Below, piece after piece: positions 53,001 through 64,000 of a DNA stretch of 64,000 bases. Each line of letters begins with the position of its first letter. Position 1 is the first letter of the stretch. This stretch comes from Carnegiea gigantea. Its lineage: Eukaryota > Streptophyta > Magnoliopsida > Caryophyllales > Cactaceae. Location of the stretch: the NCBI GenBank assembly GCA_029747015.1, contig JAKOGI010000002.1, positions 496,001 to 560,000 on the forward strand. The letters run 5' to 3'. The notes beneath the pieces are model-generated. The model did not search any database, was not told where the DNA came from, and saw only the letters and a list, made by a program, of their open reading frames with translations. The translations under genes were made by a program, and so were the position numbers.

Positions 53001-53320
53001 TAAATAGGTATAATTATTAATAAACTTTTTTTGTTTTTATTGGTCTTGTTTCACCTAAAACGAGAGCAACATATAGTAATTTAAAATATGTGTAACCGTT
53101 TCAAGTTAAATTATGTGATATTGACTCATACAATAATTTTTAAAAAGAAAAATCTTCGACTTAATTTTTTATTTAATTTTCGTGGAAAACTTGATTTTAA
53201 ATTGATGCTATCAAGCACCTAATCTTTGACTGCCAAATTACAACACATTTTACCTCCCAAGAAATATCCCCGCATTCCCTCTACTCCGCTCTTTCCTTCT
53301 CCATACTCCACCTTCATTCC

Positions 53321-53503
53321 ATGATAGTGATGATAGCCATCCTCCAAATTCCAAGATTTTCCCCAAATTTTCTCCCACGAAATCTCGTGGGCCAAATATC
53401 AGACTTTGAGGTTGTTATTCCCTCCATTCCCTGCTTTCTCTCTCTTTCCTGGAAGTCATTTTGTTTGACAAATAACTTTTCACTATCCAATGTCTTGTTT
53501 TAA
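53321..53503 (+). other. possible upstream open reading frame of AVT6E
   Basis: An ATG-started 60-codon frame ending in TAA 18 bp before the main ATG. It lies in what should be the 5' leader if transcription starts upstream of 53321. No domain is recognised and the transcription start is unknown, so it may be chance. Confidence 0.3.
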
Positions 53504-53521
53504 TCAACAAGCTACATAGCA

Positions 53522-55027
53522 ATGAAAAAAGATTATTCAGCATTGCCCCAAGAAAAGCTAGTTGAATTACGATCACAAGATGGTAATTTTGATGACAAAT
53601 ATTCATCCAAAATCCCAGCTTCTTCAGAACCCATTTCATTAAAATTGTTTCCTGTTCATGGGGATTCAAAATCATCCAATGGGATCATTGGCCCGTATGA
53701 TGATGATAATGATAATGATCATCCTGGGTTAGATGATCATCCCCTTATTATGGGTGGTACTGGTGGTGGTGGTATAGGCTCTGGGGTTCCTGGTGCGGTT
53801 TTTAACCTAGCTACTTCAATTATTGGGGCTGGGATCATGGCATTACCAGCCACAATGAAAGTTTTAGGTTTAGTTGCTGGGTTAATTTTGATTGCAATTA
53901 TGGGGGCTTTGTCAGAAGTTAGTGTTGAATTGCTGATTAGATTTGCTGTTCAGTGTAATGCAATGTCATATGGGGAGGTTGTTCAGCATGCCCTGGGTCG
54001 CCCTGCTCGAATCATTTCAGAAATTTGTATCATTGTGAACAATGCAGGGATTTTAGTTGTTTATCTGATTATTATTGGTGATGTAATGTCAGGCTCACCC
54101 CATCACAGTGGGGTATTCGACCAGGTGCTCGGCACTGGCTTGTGGGATCATAGGAAGCTAGTTATACTGGCAGTTTTAGTGATACTTTTAGCTCCATTAT
54201 GTACATTTGATAGGATAGAGTCGTTGAGCTTAAGTTCAGCTGCCTCAGTGGTCCTCGCAGTGATCTTTGTTGTCGTCACTTGTGTTGTCGCGTTTACTAA
54301 GCTTGCTGAAGGCCGAATTGATCCTCCAAGGATGACTCCTGATTTTAGCTCTAAGAGGGCAATCATGGATTTGCTAGTGGTAATCCCTATCATGGCAAAT
54401 GCATATGTGTGCCATTTCAATGTACAACCCATATACAATGAGCTTGAAGGACGTTCAACTCAAAAGATGAATCGCGTGGGGAGGATTACAACGGTCATAT
54501 GTGTGGTTGTCTATGCTTTTACTGCATTTTCAGGCTACTTGCTGTTTGGAAGCAATACTGAATCTGATATCCTGACTAATTTCGACACGAATCTGGGAAT
54601 TCGATACAGCACTGCCTTGGATTATATAGTCAGGATAGGTTACATCCTTCATTTGGTCCTTGTTTTCCCTGTTATTCATTTCTCCCTAAGGGAAACAGTG
54701 AATGTCCTTATATTTGCAGAGTCACCGCCACTTATAGAGAGTAGGGCAAGGCTTTTGGGCTTGACAATGGCTTTGTTGGCCTTAATTTACCTAGGGTCTA
54801 CAATGATCCCTAACATTTGGACTGCTTTTAAGTTCACAGGGGCAACAACAGCTGTTTCTTTGGGTTTCATATTTCCAGCTCTTATTGCATTGCGGCTGGA
54901 CGGGCGAGGAGAAAGCTTAACCGCCGGCGAGAAGCTTTTCTCATGGGTCATGTTGGTGTTCGCTATAGTCGTTGGCATTGTTGGTGTTGTTGGTAATGTT
55001 TATGGGCTCAAAAGCCAGTCCGGATGA
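53522..55027 (+). CDS. AVT6E: AVT6-type vacuolar amino acid transporter, intronless
   Basis: APC-superfamily (AAAP/SLC38-like) amino acid transporter; the AVT6 clade exports amino acids such as Asp and Glu from the vacuole in Arabidopsis. It is one uninterrupted frame of 501 aa, the normal length. Residues 1-85 are hydrophilic with an acidic stretch (DDDNDNDHPGLDD) and a Gly-rich linker. The first membrane segment carries the family motif FNLATSIIGAGIMALPA (94-110). About eleven membrane segments follow, with SYGEVVQ, EICIIVNN, NAYVCHFNVQPIYNELEGR and TMIPNIWTAFKFTGA conserved. It is closest, from memory, to AVT6E (At1g80510), which also fits the synteny. It starts at the only ATG before the conserved head. 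An upstream frame (53321-53503) ends 18 bp before it. Confidence 0.95.
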   Translation: MKKDYSALPQEKLVELRSQDGNFDDKYSSKIPASSEPISLKLFPVHGDSKSSNGIIGPYDDDNDNDHPGLDDHPLIMGGTGGGGIGSGVPGAVFNLATSIIGAGIMALPATMKVLGLVAGLILIAIMGALSEVSVELLIRFAVQCNAMSYGEVVQHALGRPARIISEICIIVNNAGILVVYLIIIGDVMSGSPHHSGVFDQVLGTGLWDHRKLVILAVLVILLAPLCTFDRIESLSLSSAASVVLAVIFVVVTCVVAFTKLAEGRIDPPRMTPDFSSKRAIMDLLVVIPIMANAYVCHFNVQPIYNELEGRSTQKMNRVGRITTVICVVVYAFTAFSGYLLFGSNTESDILTNFDTNLGIRYSTALDYIVRIGYILHLVLVFPVIHFSLRETVNVLIFAESPPLIESRARLLGLTMALLALIYLGSTMIPNIWTAFKFTGATTAVSLGFIFPALIALRLDGRGESLTAGEKLFSWVMLVFAIVVGIVGVVGNVYGLKSQSG

Positions 55028-57251
55028 CACCCCCCCCGGGGCGGAATCTAGTCATTTTTAGTTGACATTAAACACTGTTTGAGACGATCAGGAAACTATA
55101 CATATGTCTTTGATGTCTCATGTCCTCATGGTGGGCACGATGAATACGAAGAACCCACTAACATGGTGCAAACGGAGGGTACGAACAATGTAACATTTTC
55201 CACGCGACAACTCTTTGCTTGACGATTGAAGTGAAGAATGATTATGAACAGGCCGAAAGGGCTATGTTTATTCTCTAATTTGGAGCTTATGGCCAAATGC
55301 ATGAAGATTAGATTTGTTAACTACATTGCTTTACGTCCAAAGTTTCAAAGGGCTAAAAGAAAAAGGAGGATAACAAATTGTGAGTAGTACATAGCTTAGG
55401 GTTAGCTATAAAATTCACTGTGTATAGTTGTTGAATCGTCTAGGGTAGATTTATTATTGAAATACGGTATAATCAATTCAAGACATAATTATAGAAGTCT
55501 ATTAAACATTGGTGGTAGCCACCTCAATTAGGTGGACTGATGTAGAAAATGAATCAAATATAATGAATTAAATTTTTTGGGGTCTGGACCCTTATTTTTA
55601 TTAACTTGAGTTATTGTTGATTCATATATGATAGAGTTACCTAAAATAATAAAATTTCTCGGGGCCAACCCCTCTTCTGCGCCAAAAAATAACCGATAGA
55701 GTTACCTGTCAATTCTGTCATGGATGCCTTATATTCATGGTTGTGTTCTCACCATCAACGCCCTTCTCACAGTCACCGATAGGTCTTTCTAGTATAGTTT
55801 TCTGTTTCTCTCTCTGAATTAAGGTCTCTATTCGTGGTTGCGTTGTCTTCCAGGTTATTTAGTTGCTGTTGCATTTGTGCTATTATATGATCATTGACCC
55901 CAGAACTTAATTGGTTTGGTGTAAGTGAAGATTGCGAATTGTTGCCTCTTCTATGATGATACCTGGTATTGCTCTTGACATCCAGAAAATAAATCAAAGT
56001 ACCTCAAAGGATGAATTCATATATTGTAGGGTTTTTCTCAAATTTGTTTAGCCCGAGTAGATAATGAAACTTGGGTGTTTCTAGGTCTTAAGGTGTCAGC
56101 TATGATTTACGTAGGCTATGTTTTCATATTCATCATTTAGGATGGTGATCAAGTGCGAGAAAAATATGTCCAGAAGAAACGAAATTGAAAACTGGTACCA
56201 ATAAGAATGCTTTCAGTATGCTAGCAATTTCAGATGGGGTTGGAATATGCATATAGGTTGTCCCCTTAGAGATTGTGAGATGACATTTCTGAGTCTCAGC
56301 TAGCAATAGGCCTACAATATTTGGTGCTAATGGCAAATAGATGGCCTATGAAACCAATCCAAGATCTAGCATACAGGTTGCTAGTTGCTACAATATAATG
56401 TTAATTCATCCTGATTCTTTTCCCAATGCTTTAATTAGTTCTGATAAGTGTTTTTGAGAGCAACAACTCAGCAATTTGTGGAGATTGGACAGGTTATGTG
56501 AGTGCAAAGACTGGCTTAAATGGAGCCTAACTCCTAGTACTGATGGGGGAGTTCATGGCATTTTCCACCCGCATTACCCTTCAATGGTACACTCATCAAA
56601 TAATAGTTGTCGGCTCCCATGTTTCTCAGCAAAGACGACAATATTTCGGTATTCTGCTCTAATTCTTTGAATTGCTGCATATTGAAATCTCTGATCTACT
56701 TCTGCCTGGATATTAGGTAAAGTTCCCTGAACTCTATGTCTACTCTCATATTTAGTAGGGGATGTATTAGAATATTACGATTATATGAATACTGGCTTTT
56801 TCATTCAGTTGCTGCCTTCGGTATCTGATCACTATCCGCTGCATGTTCTTTGCTGTGCATCAACAGCATAAAACTATGAACTTAACTGACAGCTTGTGTG
56901 ATGGATGCATTAGAATGTTTTTCTTTGAGAGCTCACTGCAACTAAGACTTGCTTATGTGTTTATGGAGCTGCGCCTCTGGGTATGCTGAATTAGCTACTA
57001 TGCTGTTGTGCAGAGCTTCCTCTGCTTCTGACATGGCATTAAGATGTCCCTAACAAGATATAGCATACGATTGATGATGTGTTGTGAGCTATATGAGGGT
57101 TTTATTATCTTTTTTTAAAAAAGAAAAAACTCCCTGCTGATGTCAGGAGTTTCATTTGGCTGCTCAATGAGCAGGGATTATGGATGTTGAACTCCAGGAC
57201 AGGCTCTTTTCCTAGACTATCCTTTTGTCAGGGAAAAAATTTAGTGTTTGG
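55028..57251. other. intergenic DNA downstream of AVT6E
   Basis: The first ~400 bp should be the AVT6E 3' UTR. At 55632-55707 a 13 bp word GATAGAGTTACCT flanks a 50 bp segment as if it were a target duplication. The 55.8-57.2 kb stretch is less AT-rich, with scattered stop-broken frames that may be retroelement remains, not identifiable. No intact gene recognised. Confidence 0.4.
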
Positions 57252-57264
57252 ATCTTGAGGAATT

Positions 57265-60200
57265 CTTTGGTTCCATCTAAGATCTCTCTCTCTGTATTCT
57301 CTCTAGCTGCTCTGTCTATCTCGAACGGTCACTGAGCACAGTCGGTCACGGTCGTGCAATGGCGGTGAGTCCCTGAGTACCAGAACTAGACACCGGACCT
57401 CGGTACCGGCTCCTTGCTCCACCGAAATCCCGATTCCAGTGGGCCTCCCTCAAGCTACTGCCGGCTATCTTCTTAAACTGTGTTGTTGCTATTCATCCTA
57501 CAAATCTCTGGTACCTCTGTCTCCCAGCTCTGTTTTCTATTTTCTTAAACTGCTACTCGTTCTTTGTTTGTCTCGAGAACTCTGTTTTCCGTCCGCTTTG
57601 CTCTGTTCATGTCTTTTTGGGTATCAGTGAGTAGGGTTTTTGGTTTGCAAGCGGAGGTGTAGTTGGAGGGTTTCGGAATTGGCGGCTTGCTTGTGTTCTC
57701 CTGGAAGTCTTCCCTGAGTTACCCCTGTTTGGGGTCCCGTTTTAGCCCCTGGGTCTTAACGGTTGGTGCCTTTGTTTTGATTCTTGCTGATTGTGTTATG
57801 CCCGCCAACTGTTCGTCGATTTGTCTCACTCACACTCCCCCTTCATCTTCCCATTTTCTCTCTATATCTTCCAGCACCTCATTTAGTTAAGGGGCAGATA
57901 GCATCCTTTCCATTTTACCCAATTACGTGGCCATTTGAAATTGGGTGGTTGTTTTAGGGGTTGCCGGGCGCTTGCAGTTAGTTTAGATTTGCTTGATTGT
58001 TTTGCTTTTAATTCGGGTCTCTTCTGCCTGTAACCTAGCTGCTTGAGCTCTTTTGGTGCGTGGGTGTTGATCTTTTGGGGCCTGAGGGTTAGCCTTCAAA
58101 TTGTTTGCCTCCTTGCTTTGTGTTGGGGACTCTAATTGCCTTTCTATCTGTGATCTGTATTTGCACTGCATCCCCTATTTCCGAAGCACTTTGTTGGTCT
58201 GTTAGCATCTTTAGTTCTCCATTTTTTTGTAGGATTTATTCTTTTATTGGTTTAGTTAGATAGCTCTCCTTTTGGAACTTTGCATTACTATTCTTTGTTG
58301 CTAGGTTGGCTTCTTTATCATTATTAGTAGTGTTAGTATATCTTTAGTAGTAGCATTCTTCTTTTTATTAGCTTTATTTTATTAGTTTGTAGGTGGTTGT
58401 GGCTTTCTCGGGGCTCCTTTGTTGGTAGTTCTCTAGGGTGTTTGCGGATCTCGTAGGCGTCTGCGTCTGTGGCGAGCCATGTAGCTGTTTCACCCTGTCC
58501 TCCGGGGAATCTTGGGGTTAGGAGGGATTTAGGGCTGCGGAAGGTGCGCCTAGCATCCTGGAATATTGGGTCTCTTATGCGTAAGTCGATAGAATTAGTT
58601 AAGGCTTTGCATAGGCGTAAGATTAGTATAGTGTGCATCCAGGAGACGAAGTGGGCTGGGGTTAAAGTTAGAGAGATTGATGGGTATAAACTTTGGTACT
58701 CGGGGTCAACCAAGGCGAAGAATGGAGCTGGTATCTTGGTTGTGAAGGATCTGGCGGACCAGGTGGTCGAAGTGAGGCGTAAGAGCGATCGGATTATGGC
58801 CATTAAGATTTTGGTGGATTCAGTTTTCGTAAACGTGGTGAGCGTGTATGCGCCCCAAGTAGGCCTGACGGAGGAAACTAAGAAGCTCTTCTGGGAGGAG
58901 CTAGATGAGGTCATCCAAGAGGTCCCTCGGAGCGAGAAACTGTTCATAGGAGGAGACTTTAACGGCCATATCGGCGCGGAGGCACCGGGTTATGATGGGG
59001 TCCACGGGGGCTTCGGTTTTGGAGAGAGAAACGCGGGAGGGGTCTCTGTGCTGGACTTTGCGGTGGCCTTTGATCTGTTGGTGGCCAACTCCTTCTTCAA
59101 AAAGAAGGAGGACCACCTAGTGACCTTCAAGAGCCGCTCTTGTAAGACCCAGATTGACTACTTCCTAACGAGGAAGGAAGATCGGAGATCGTGTAAGGAC
59201 TGCAAAGTGATTCCCAGCGAGTTTCTGGGAACTCAACACAGGTTAATGGTTTTAGATGTAATGTGCAAGTACCCGAGGAGGACGAAGAGGAGAGTCGGAG
59301 AACCCAGAATTAAGTGGTGGACCCTCACGAAGGAGAAGGCGGGGTTAATAGCAGAAAGAATAGCTGTGGAGAGAGCGTGGAGGAGGGCAGAAGACGCCGA
59401 TTCGATGTGGGAGGCTGTGGCGGATTGCATCCGAAGGTCGGCTAAGGAAACTCTAGGTCTCTCCAGGGGAGGCGGCAACAGGATGGAGGGCGCCTGGTGG
59501 TGGAACGAAGCGGTAAACGAGAAAGTCAAGGCAAAAAAAGAGGTTTACACGGAGCTCATGAGCAGCAGTTCGGAGGAAGAGAGGGAGCAAAAGAAGATTG
59601 GATACAAGGCGGCCAAGAAGGTAGCCAGAAAGGCAGTGGTAGTAGCAAAGAGCCAGGCGTTTGATAGATTGTACCATAGATTGGGGACGAAAGAAGGGGA
59701 GAAGGAGGTTCTCAAGCTGGCTAAGGCGAGGGAAAAGAAGACTAGGGATTTGGGAGTGGTAAGGTGCATCAAGGACGAAGAGGGTAAGGTGTTGACTGAG
59801 GATGTTGAAATCAAGGAGAGATGGCAAAGGTTTTTTGTTAAACTCTTTAATGGGGAAGGGGTTCGAGACGACTACAGTAGGGGCGAAGAGGGTAGCGATC
59901 AGCGTGCGGGCGACCATATAACAAAGGAGGAGATTAGGGAGGCCTTGAAGAAGATGGCGAATGGAAAGGCAGTGGACCCGGACCAGATACCGGGGGAAGT
60001 TTGGAAGTTTATGGGGGAGGTGGGTCTAGAGTGGCTCACGGAGCTGTTCAATGTTATTTTCAGGACCGCAAAGATGCCCAGAGAGTGGAGGGTCAGCACA
60101 GTCATCCCATTGTACAAAAACAAAGGGGATATCGAAGATTGTAATAACTTTAGGGGCATCAAACTGCTCAGTCACACTATGAAACTCTGGAAGAGGGTGA

Positions 60201-61718
60201 TTGACAGAAGGTTATGAGAAGGTGTAGAGATTTCAGAGAATCAATTTGGTTTTACGCCAGACAGGTCGACCATTGAGGCGATCTACCTCCTCAGAGGGCT
60301 CATGGGCTTGTTCAGGGATAGAAAGGTGGATCTCCATATGATGTTCATTGACCTGGAGAAAGCGTATGATAGAGTCCCGATGGAGGTATTGTGGAGATGT
60401 TTGGAAGAGAAAAAGGTGTTACCCGCGTACATCCGTGTAATCAAAGATATGTATGAGGGAGGGAGGACGCGTGTTAAGACACCGGGAGGGGTCTCCAATG
60501 ACTTCGCTATTAGTATGGGCCTGCATTAGGGCTCCGCCTTAACCCTTTTTTTTTTTCACTTTAGTTATAGATGAACTCACTAGAGGAATCCATGACGAGG
60601 TACCTTGGTGTATGTTATTTGCAGATGACATCATTCTTATCGATGTGACCAGGCAGGGGGTGAACAACAGGTTGGAGAGTTGGAGGCATACGCTGAAAGT
60701 TAGGGGTTTTCGGGTAAGTAGATAAAAAACGGAATACCTTCATTGTCGCTTCAGTAGAAGGATAGAAGAGGGGGGAGACATCACACTGGATGGGAGGGTG
60801 ATTCCAAAGGTCGCTAAATTTAAATACTTAGGCTCGATCATCCAGCAGAACGGGGACATTGACAAGGATATTGGCCACCGGATAAGAGTGGGTTGGCAAA
60901 AGTGGACGTCAGTATTAGGGGTGCTATGTGACAAGAGAGTGCCTCTAGGATTGAAAGGCAAAGTCTATCGGAGGGTAGTGAGACCGGCTGTTCTCTATGG
61001 ATCGGAGTGTTGGCCTCTAAAAAAGACGCAAGTCCAAAGGTTGATGGTAGCCGAGATGAGAATGGTCAGGTGGATGTGTGATTTTACGAGATTGGATGGA
61101 ATTAAGAATGGTGTAATCAGGAGCTTAGCCGAAGTAGCCCCCATAGAGGAGAAGATGAGGGAATCGAGACTTAGATGGTTCGACCACGTAAAGAGGAGAA
61201 GTATGGCCGCCCCAGTGAGGAGGTGCGAATTGATCGTCCCCCCTGGTGGAAAGAGAGGGAGGGGTAGACCGAAGAAGAGCCTAGAGGAAGTGGTTAGAGA
61301 GGACCTGAGAGTTGTCGGTCTGACGGAGGATATGGCTCAGGATAGGAGGCGGTGGCGGGATAGGATTAAGGTCTCTGATTGTAGGAGACCGGCTCCGTAG
61401 GTAGTAGTAGCTTCGGTGGGGTGGGGCGGGTGATGTGCTTGTCTGCAGGTCGTGCTTTTCTGAGATGTGACGGCATCTAGCGTCCCTGGTATGTTGAGGT
61501 ATGTCCCTGCTCCTTGTTTATTTGCTCCCTGTACCCTTTTCTCTTCGTTGGTAATTGGTTTGCAATCGTTTTCTCATTAAATCTTTTTCTCAAAAGTTGT
61601 TTTGTGGGTTTTTAGGAAACAACCTCTCTATGGGTAGGAATACCGGTAGGGATAAGGTTGCCTACAACTGAATCTCTTTAGACCCCGCAAAAGTAAGACC
61701 CATACTGAAAGTTGTTGT
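57265..61718 (+). mobile_element. RTE-clade LINE, near full length, with 13 bp target duplication
   Basis: A 4454 bp insertion bounded by ATCTTGAGGAATT at 57252-57264 and 61719-61731 (identical 13 bp; similarity extends a few bases further). It has a 1.2 kb 5' region, then an endonuclease-reverse transcriptase frame (58457-61400, broken), then a 318 bp 3' region ending GTTGTTGT, the short TTG tail used by plant RTE LINEs. An internal end segment (about 61620-61718, with GGGATAAGGTTGCCTACAA and AGACCCCGC) resembles the 3' end shared by Au-type SINEs. Base composition is much richer in G than the flanks. Confidence 0.88.
58457..61400 (+). pseudogene. broken endonuclease/reverse transcriptase frame of the RTE LINE
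   Basis: The APE-type endonuclease is at about 58550-59260: SWNIGSL, CIQETKW, GGDFNGHIG, KTQIDYF and GTQHRLMV carry the expected Asn, Glu, Asp/Asn, Asp and His residues. The reverse transcriptase spans about 59920-60900: GKAVDPDQIPGEVWK, FRGIKLL, FIDLEKAYDRVP, catalytic FADD (60618-60629). The C-terminal part has HVKRR and KRGRGRPKKS. Damage: TGA at 60215-60217, TAG at 60527-60529, a +1 shift at the T run 60546-60556, and TAA at 60723-60725. The frame opens just after a TAG at 58454-58456 and has no ATG before SLMRKS, so the true start is lost or lies differently. The copy cannot make its enzyme. Confidence 0.9.
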
Positions 61719-61731
61719 ATCTTGAGGAATT

Positions 61732-62647
61732 TTGTGGACATGTCTACTCTTGCATCTGAGCACATTGAGTGCAGTAAAAAGATACTTCAGGGGCTCGAAG
61801 ACGTCGTCATATGAACTGAATACAATATTTTTTTCGTCTCTTTATTTTGTTTACGGGACACTTCAGCCTGATGTGATGGCTATTAAGATAGACCTTGTAA
61901 AGTATGTGTCGACTGCTAGAAAATGATTACTACTTGGCATTTTCGGCTACTGTGACTTATATAGTCTTCCAAAGATCCTCCGCTACGCTTCTCCTTCTCT
62001 CAGGCATTTATTTAAAAAGTTGACGTTCTCTTTATTCTTTGCTGATGGGAATGCCATCACAATGACATGTGACTCAAACAACCGAATGACGTGCCCACTT
62101 TGTTAGAAGATAACTTATTGTTTTTTTGGGTTGGGGGGGGGGGGGGGGGCTTTAGTGGAGAGAAAATTTGGTGTTGGATGAGAAACAGTCTTTTGTATGT
62201 CACTGTAGTTATTTATGTGCATCTTTGTGTTGGATTTCATGTTGTTTCTGTGGCTGGTTTTGGATGATCTGAGAAATATGTATGACCTGTAATGTAATTC
62301 TATGTGAAATTAGCTTAATTGATTTGTTCTTGTATGATTTGCTTTTCTTATTGCTTGCCTTTTCACTACTTTCTGTCTATTTGTTAACTACAATTTCCCG
62401 TCTTATTCTCTGTTGGGTTTTCAATTCACTGTAAATGGTTGAAGAGTCACCGAAATGAGGTACAGAACTACCGTAATGAAGAGAGGTAGTGAACATATTG
62501 CTTTTTCTAAACTAGTGCCAAACCAAAAAACTTGTCTTTCCATTCAACTATACAAAAACCATAGATACCTAATTCTATACTGCTGTCTTACCTTTTTTTT
62601 TTTTTTCCGCGCCCCCGGGGGGAGGGAAAATGAGACTGATCTTGTCA
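61732..62647. other. intergenic DNA between the LINE and the MFS gene
   Basis: No gene recognised. It includes a T7-GGGTT-G18 homopolymer junction (62121-62149) and a T15 run followed by CCCCCGGGGGG (62591-62622). The part next to 62647 should be the 3' UTR of the MFS gene. Confidence 0.4.
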
Positions 62648-64000
62648 TTAATGAAGGGATGATATATGCTGCGAAGAGCCTCCAGAATAGAGCATCTGAT
62701 AAACAGGTCTGATTCTGAATGAGAGATATAAGCCTAGCATTGTTCCCACCCCACAGAGTGCAGCCAAAACAAGGAAAGTAAGCCTAAAACAGGCTGAACC
62801 CAAGCAGGTTGATGCACCTTGTTCGATAGCTTCAGAGTCATATATGTATCCAGCAAGAAGGCCGGAGAAGAGGAATGCTCCGATGGGGTTTCCGAGCAGA
62901 ATGAAGTTGTAGATGACACCAAAGTTCTTAAGCCCAAAAAGCTCTGAGGCAGTTGGAATCATGGTGGTGAACTGCACCCCGAAGCCGATCCCTATAAGCG
63001 CTGTTGCGATGTAGAGAGTGCTGCTGAGCGTTGAGATGTAGAGAAGGAAGGATAAGCACATAATTGCTTGAGTGAAGGACATCCATATTGTCCTTGGAAC
63101 CGAATTGCGCCTGCAACAATGGGATTGTGGCGCTAATTAGGACTTTGCTCATCTAGAAATCATGTAAGAATGTAGTTGGATTCTGAGAGCAAGCGTGTTG
63201 GATTGTGAGTGCAAGTGTGTGAGTGACCTGTTAGCTAAATCTACATATCTGAGTCTGTTATTAAGGCATAGTACACAAGGCTTACCAGCATACGAAGAGA
63301 ATCTAACCTAGTGAACTACATGATTAATACCATTTGTGTCTAGATGTTGTTCACAAAACAAATAAGCAAACCAACGGAGGAGACCAAGATGATTACCTAA
63401 CAAAATATTCAGAAACAGCACCACCTCCTAGTCGCCCAATAAAATTGCAGAAGGAAAAGAGGGAAACCAGCAAGGTGGTATCGATGCCATCTCCTTGAGC
63501 AGATCCTATCTGTGCCAAGTTGTTGAGAGCAGTCACCCCTGAACCAGCGCCTAGAAAGTAGACCAACCAAAGAAGCCAAAAGTCAGCCTTGATGATTGCT
63601 TCCTTGAACTTGAAATCCTCTCCTCTGCGCGGCCTCCTTTTCCTCTTCACCACCGCACCCTCCCCAATAGCCAGAAGGGTATCTGTATCTGTATCAGGCT
63701 CAGGATAGTCTTCTTCAGTACCCGTCTCCTCATCCTCTGAGGTCTGCCTGGGTACTGGTGAAGTTTGAGGCAGTAATGGATCCGTAATTGACCCCCCAAG
63801 TTTCTTACCCCTTGGAAACACTGTCATTTTCGCTGGGATTGCAAGAGGGGCAATCATGAACGTAAACATTATGGCTATGAACATGTAGCAAATGGATTTG
63901 TCAAGGGTAAATGTGCTGTCTATGATCTTAGTTGCAAGAAGATAAACACCCAGAAGGACGCTTGAAGCTTGAATAAAGAGAAACTTATGGGAAGAGTCTT
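62648..64000 (-). CDS. nodulin-like MFS transporter, 3' part only
   Basis: Last two coding exons of a nodulin-like (NFD4-type) major facilitator protein; the frame runs unbroken off the window edge at 64000. Exons: >64000-63397 and 63110-62648, with an AG|G codon split across the GT-AG intron. The first exon carries membrane segments, then a variable cytosolic loop with DPLLPQ, a Glu/Asp-rich stretch and the basic cluster KRKRRPRRGEDF, then the second half of the transporter (KADFWLLWLVYFLGAGSGVT, IGRLGGGAVSEYF). The last exon holds four more membrane segments (LYIATALIGIGFGVQFTT, GVIYNFILLGNPIGAFLFSG) and a hydrophilic tail. The substrate is unknown for most of this family. It fits the MFS gene recalled as At1g80530. 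Confidence 0.92.

Larger units (their letters stand above)
48604..53320. other. AT-rich intergenic DNA
   Basis: No gene recognised in 4.7 kb. It holds a SINE-like piece (49125-49205), a TA microsatellite (49976-50022) and many short AT-rich repeats. The last few hundred bases should be the promoter of the AVT6 transporter gene. Confidence 0.5.

Noticed and set aside
55660..55997. Possible Ty3-type primer-site and gag remains
   Set aside because: A GGCGCAGAAGAGGGG word on the minus strand recalls a leader, but the nearby frame lies on the wrong side and has no gag motif.
57439..58171. Open frames in the 5' part of the LINE as a separate ORF1
   Set aside because: They are short, in different frames, and show no RNA-binding or zinc-knuckle motif.

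Overview
This is a 64 kb stretch of a eudicot plant nuclear genome. The genes are split by GT-AG introns, the intergenic DNA is very AT-rich, and the best family matches are all plant proteins. Transposable elements of plant type (Ac/Ds-like hAT, MULE and Harbinger MITEs, an RTE LINE, a Cassandra-type LTR) fill the spaces. The family within the eudicots is not resolved.

Seven protein genes were found, and I could join six into complete reading frames. In order: glycerol kinase (2669-7098, minus, 4 exons, 523 aa); a calcineurin-B-like EF-hand protein (8827-12519, plus, 6 coding exons, 175 aa); a small Asp-rich acidic protein (13882-17607, minus, 3 exons, 166 aa); a plastid COBW/ZNG1-type G3E GTPase (19443-25876, minus, 10 exons, 456 aa); a TOPLESS-family corepressor (28289-36765, minus, 25 coding exons, 1138 aa); an intronless AVT6-type vacuolar amino acid transporter (53522-55027, plus, 501 aa); and a nodulin-like MFS transporter (62648 to beyond the window end, minus, partial).

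From memory of the Arabidopsis map, glycerol kinase (GLI1), PTAC17/COBW, TPR1, AVT6E and a nodulin-like MFS protein lie in this order at At1g80460-At1g80530, so this appears to be a conserved syntenic block. The genes do not form an operon or one pathway. The TOPLESS gene is the regulatory member, the GTPase acts in plastid metal homeostasis or the nucleoid, and the others are metabolic or transport genes.

The gene-poor interval 37.6-53.5 kb and the 55.0-62.6 kb interval are repeat country. They hold a diffuse AGTGAG-motif repeat field, a 740 bp hAT element with a perfect 8 bp target duplication, a Cassandra-type solo LTR carrying a 5S rRNA-like segment, SINE-like pieces, and a 4.45 kb RTE-clade LINE with a 13 bp target duplication and a broken reading frame. 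I see no CRISPR array, rRNA operon, viral genome or defence island. I found no convincing new biological system; the most unusual items are the AGTGAG field, the orphan calcineurin-B-like gene and the upstream reading frame in front of the transporter.
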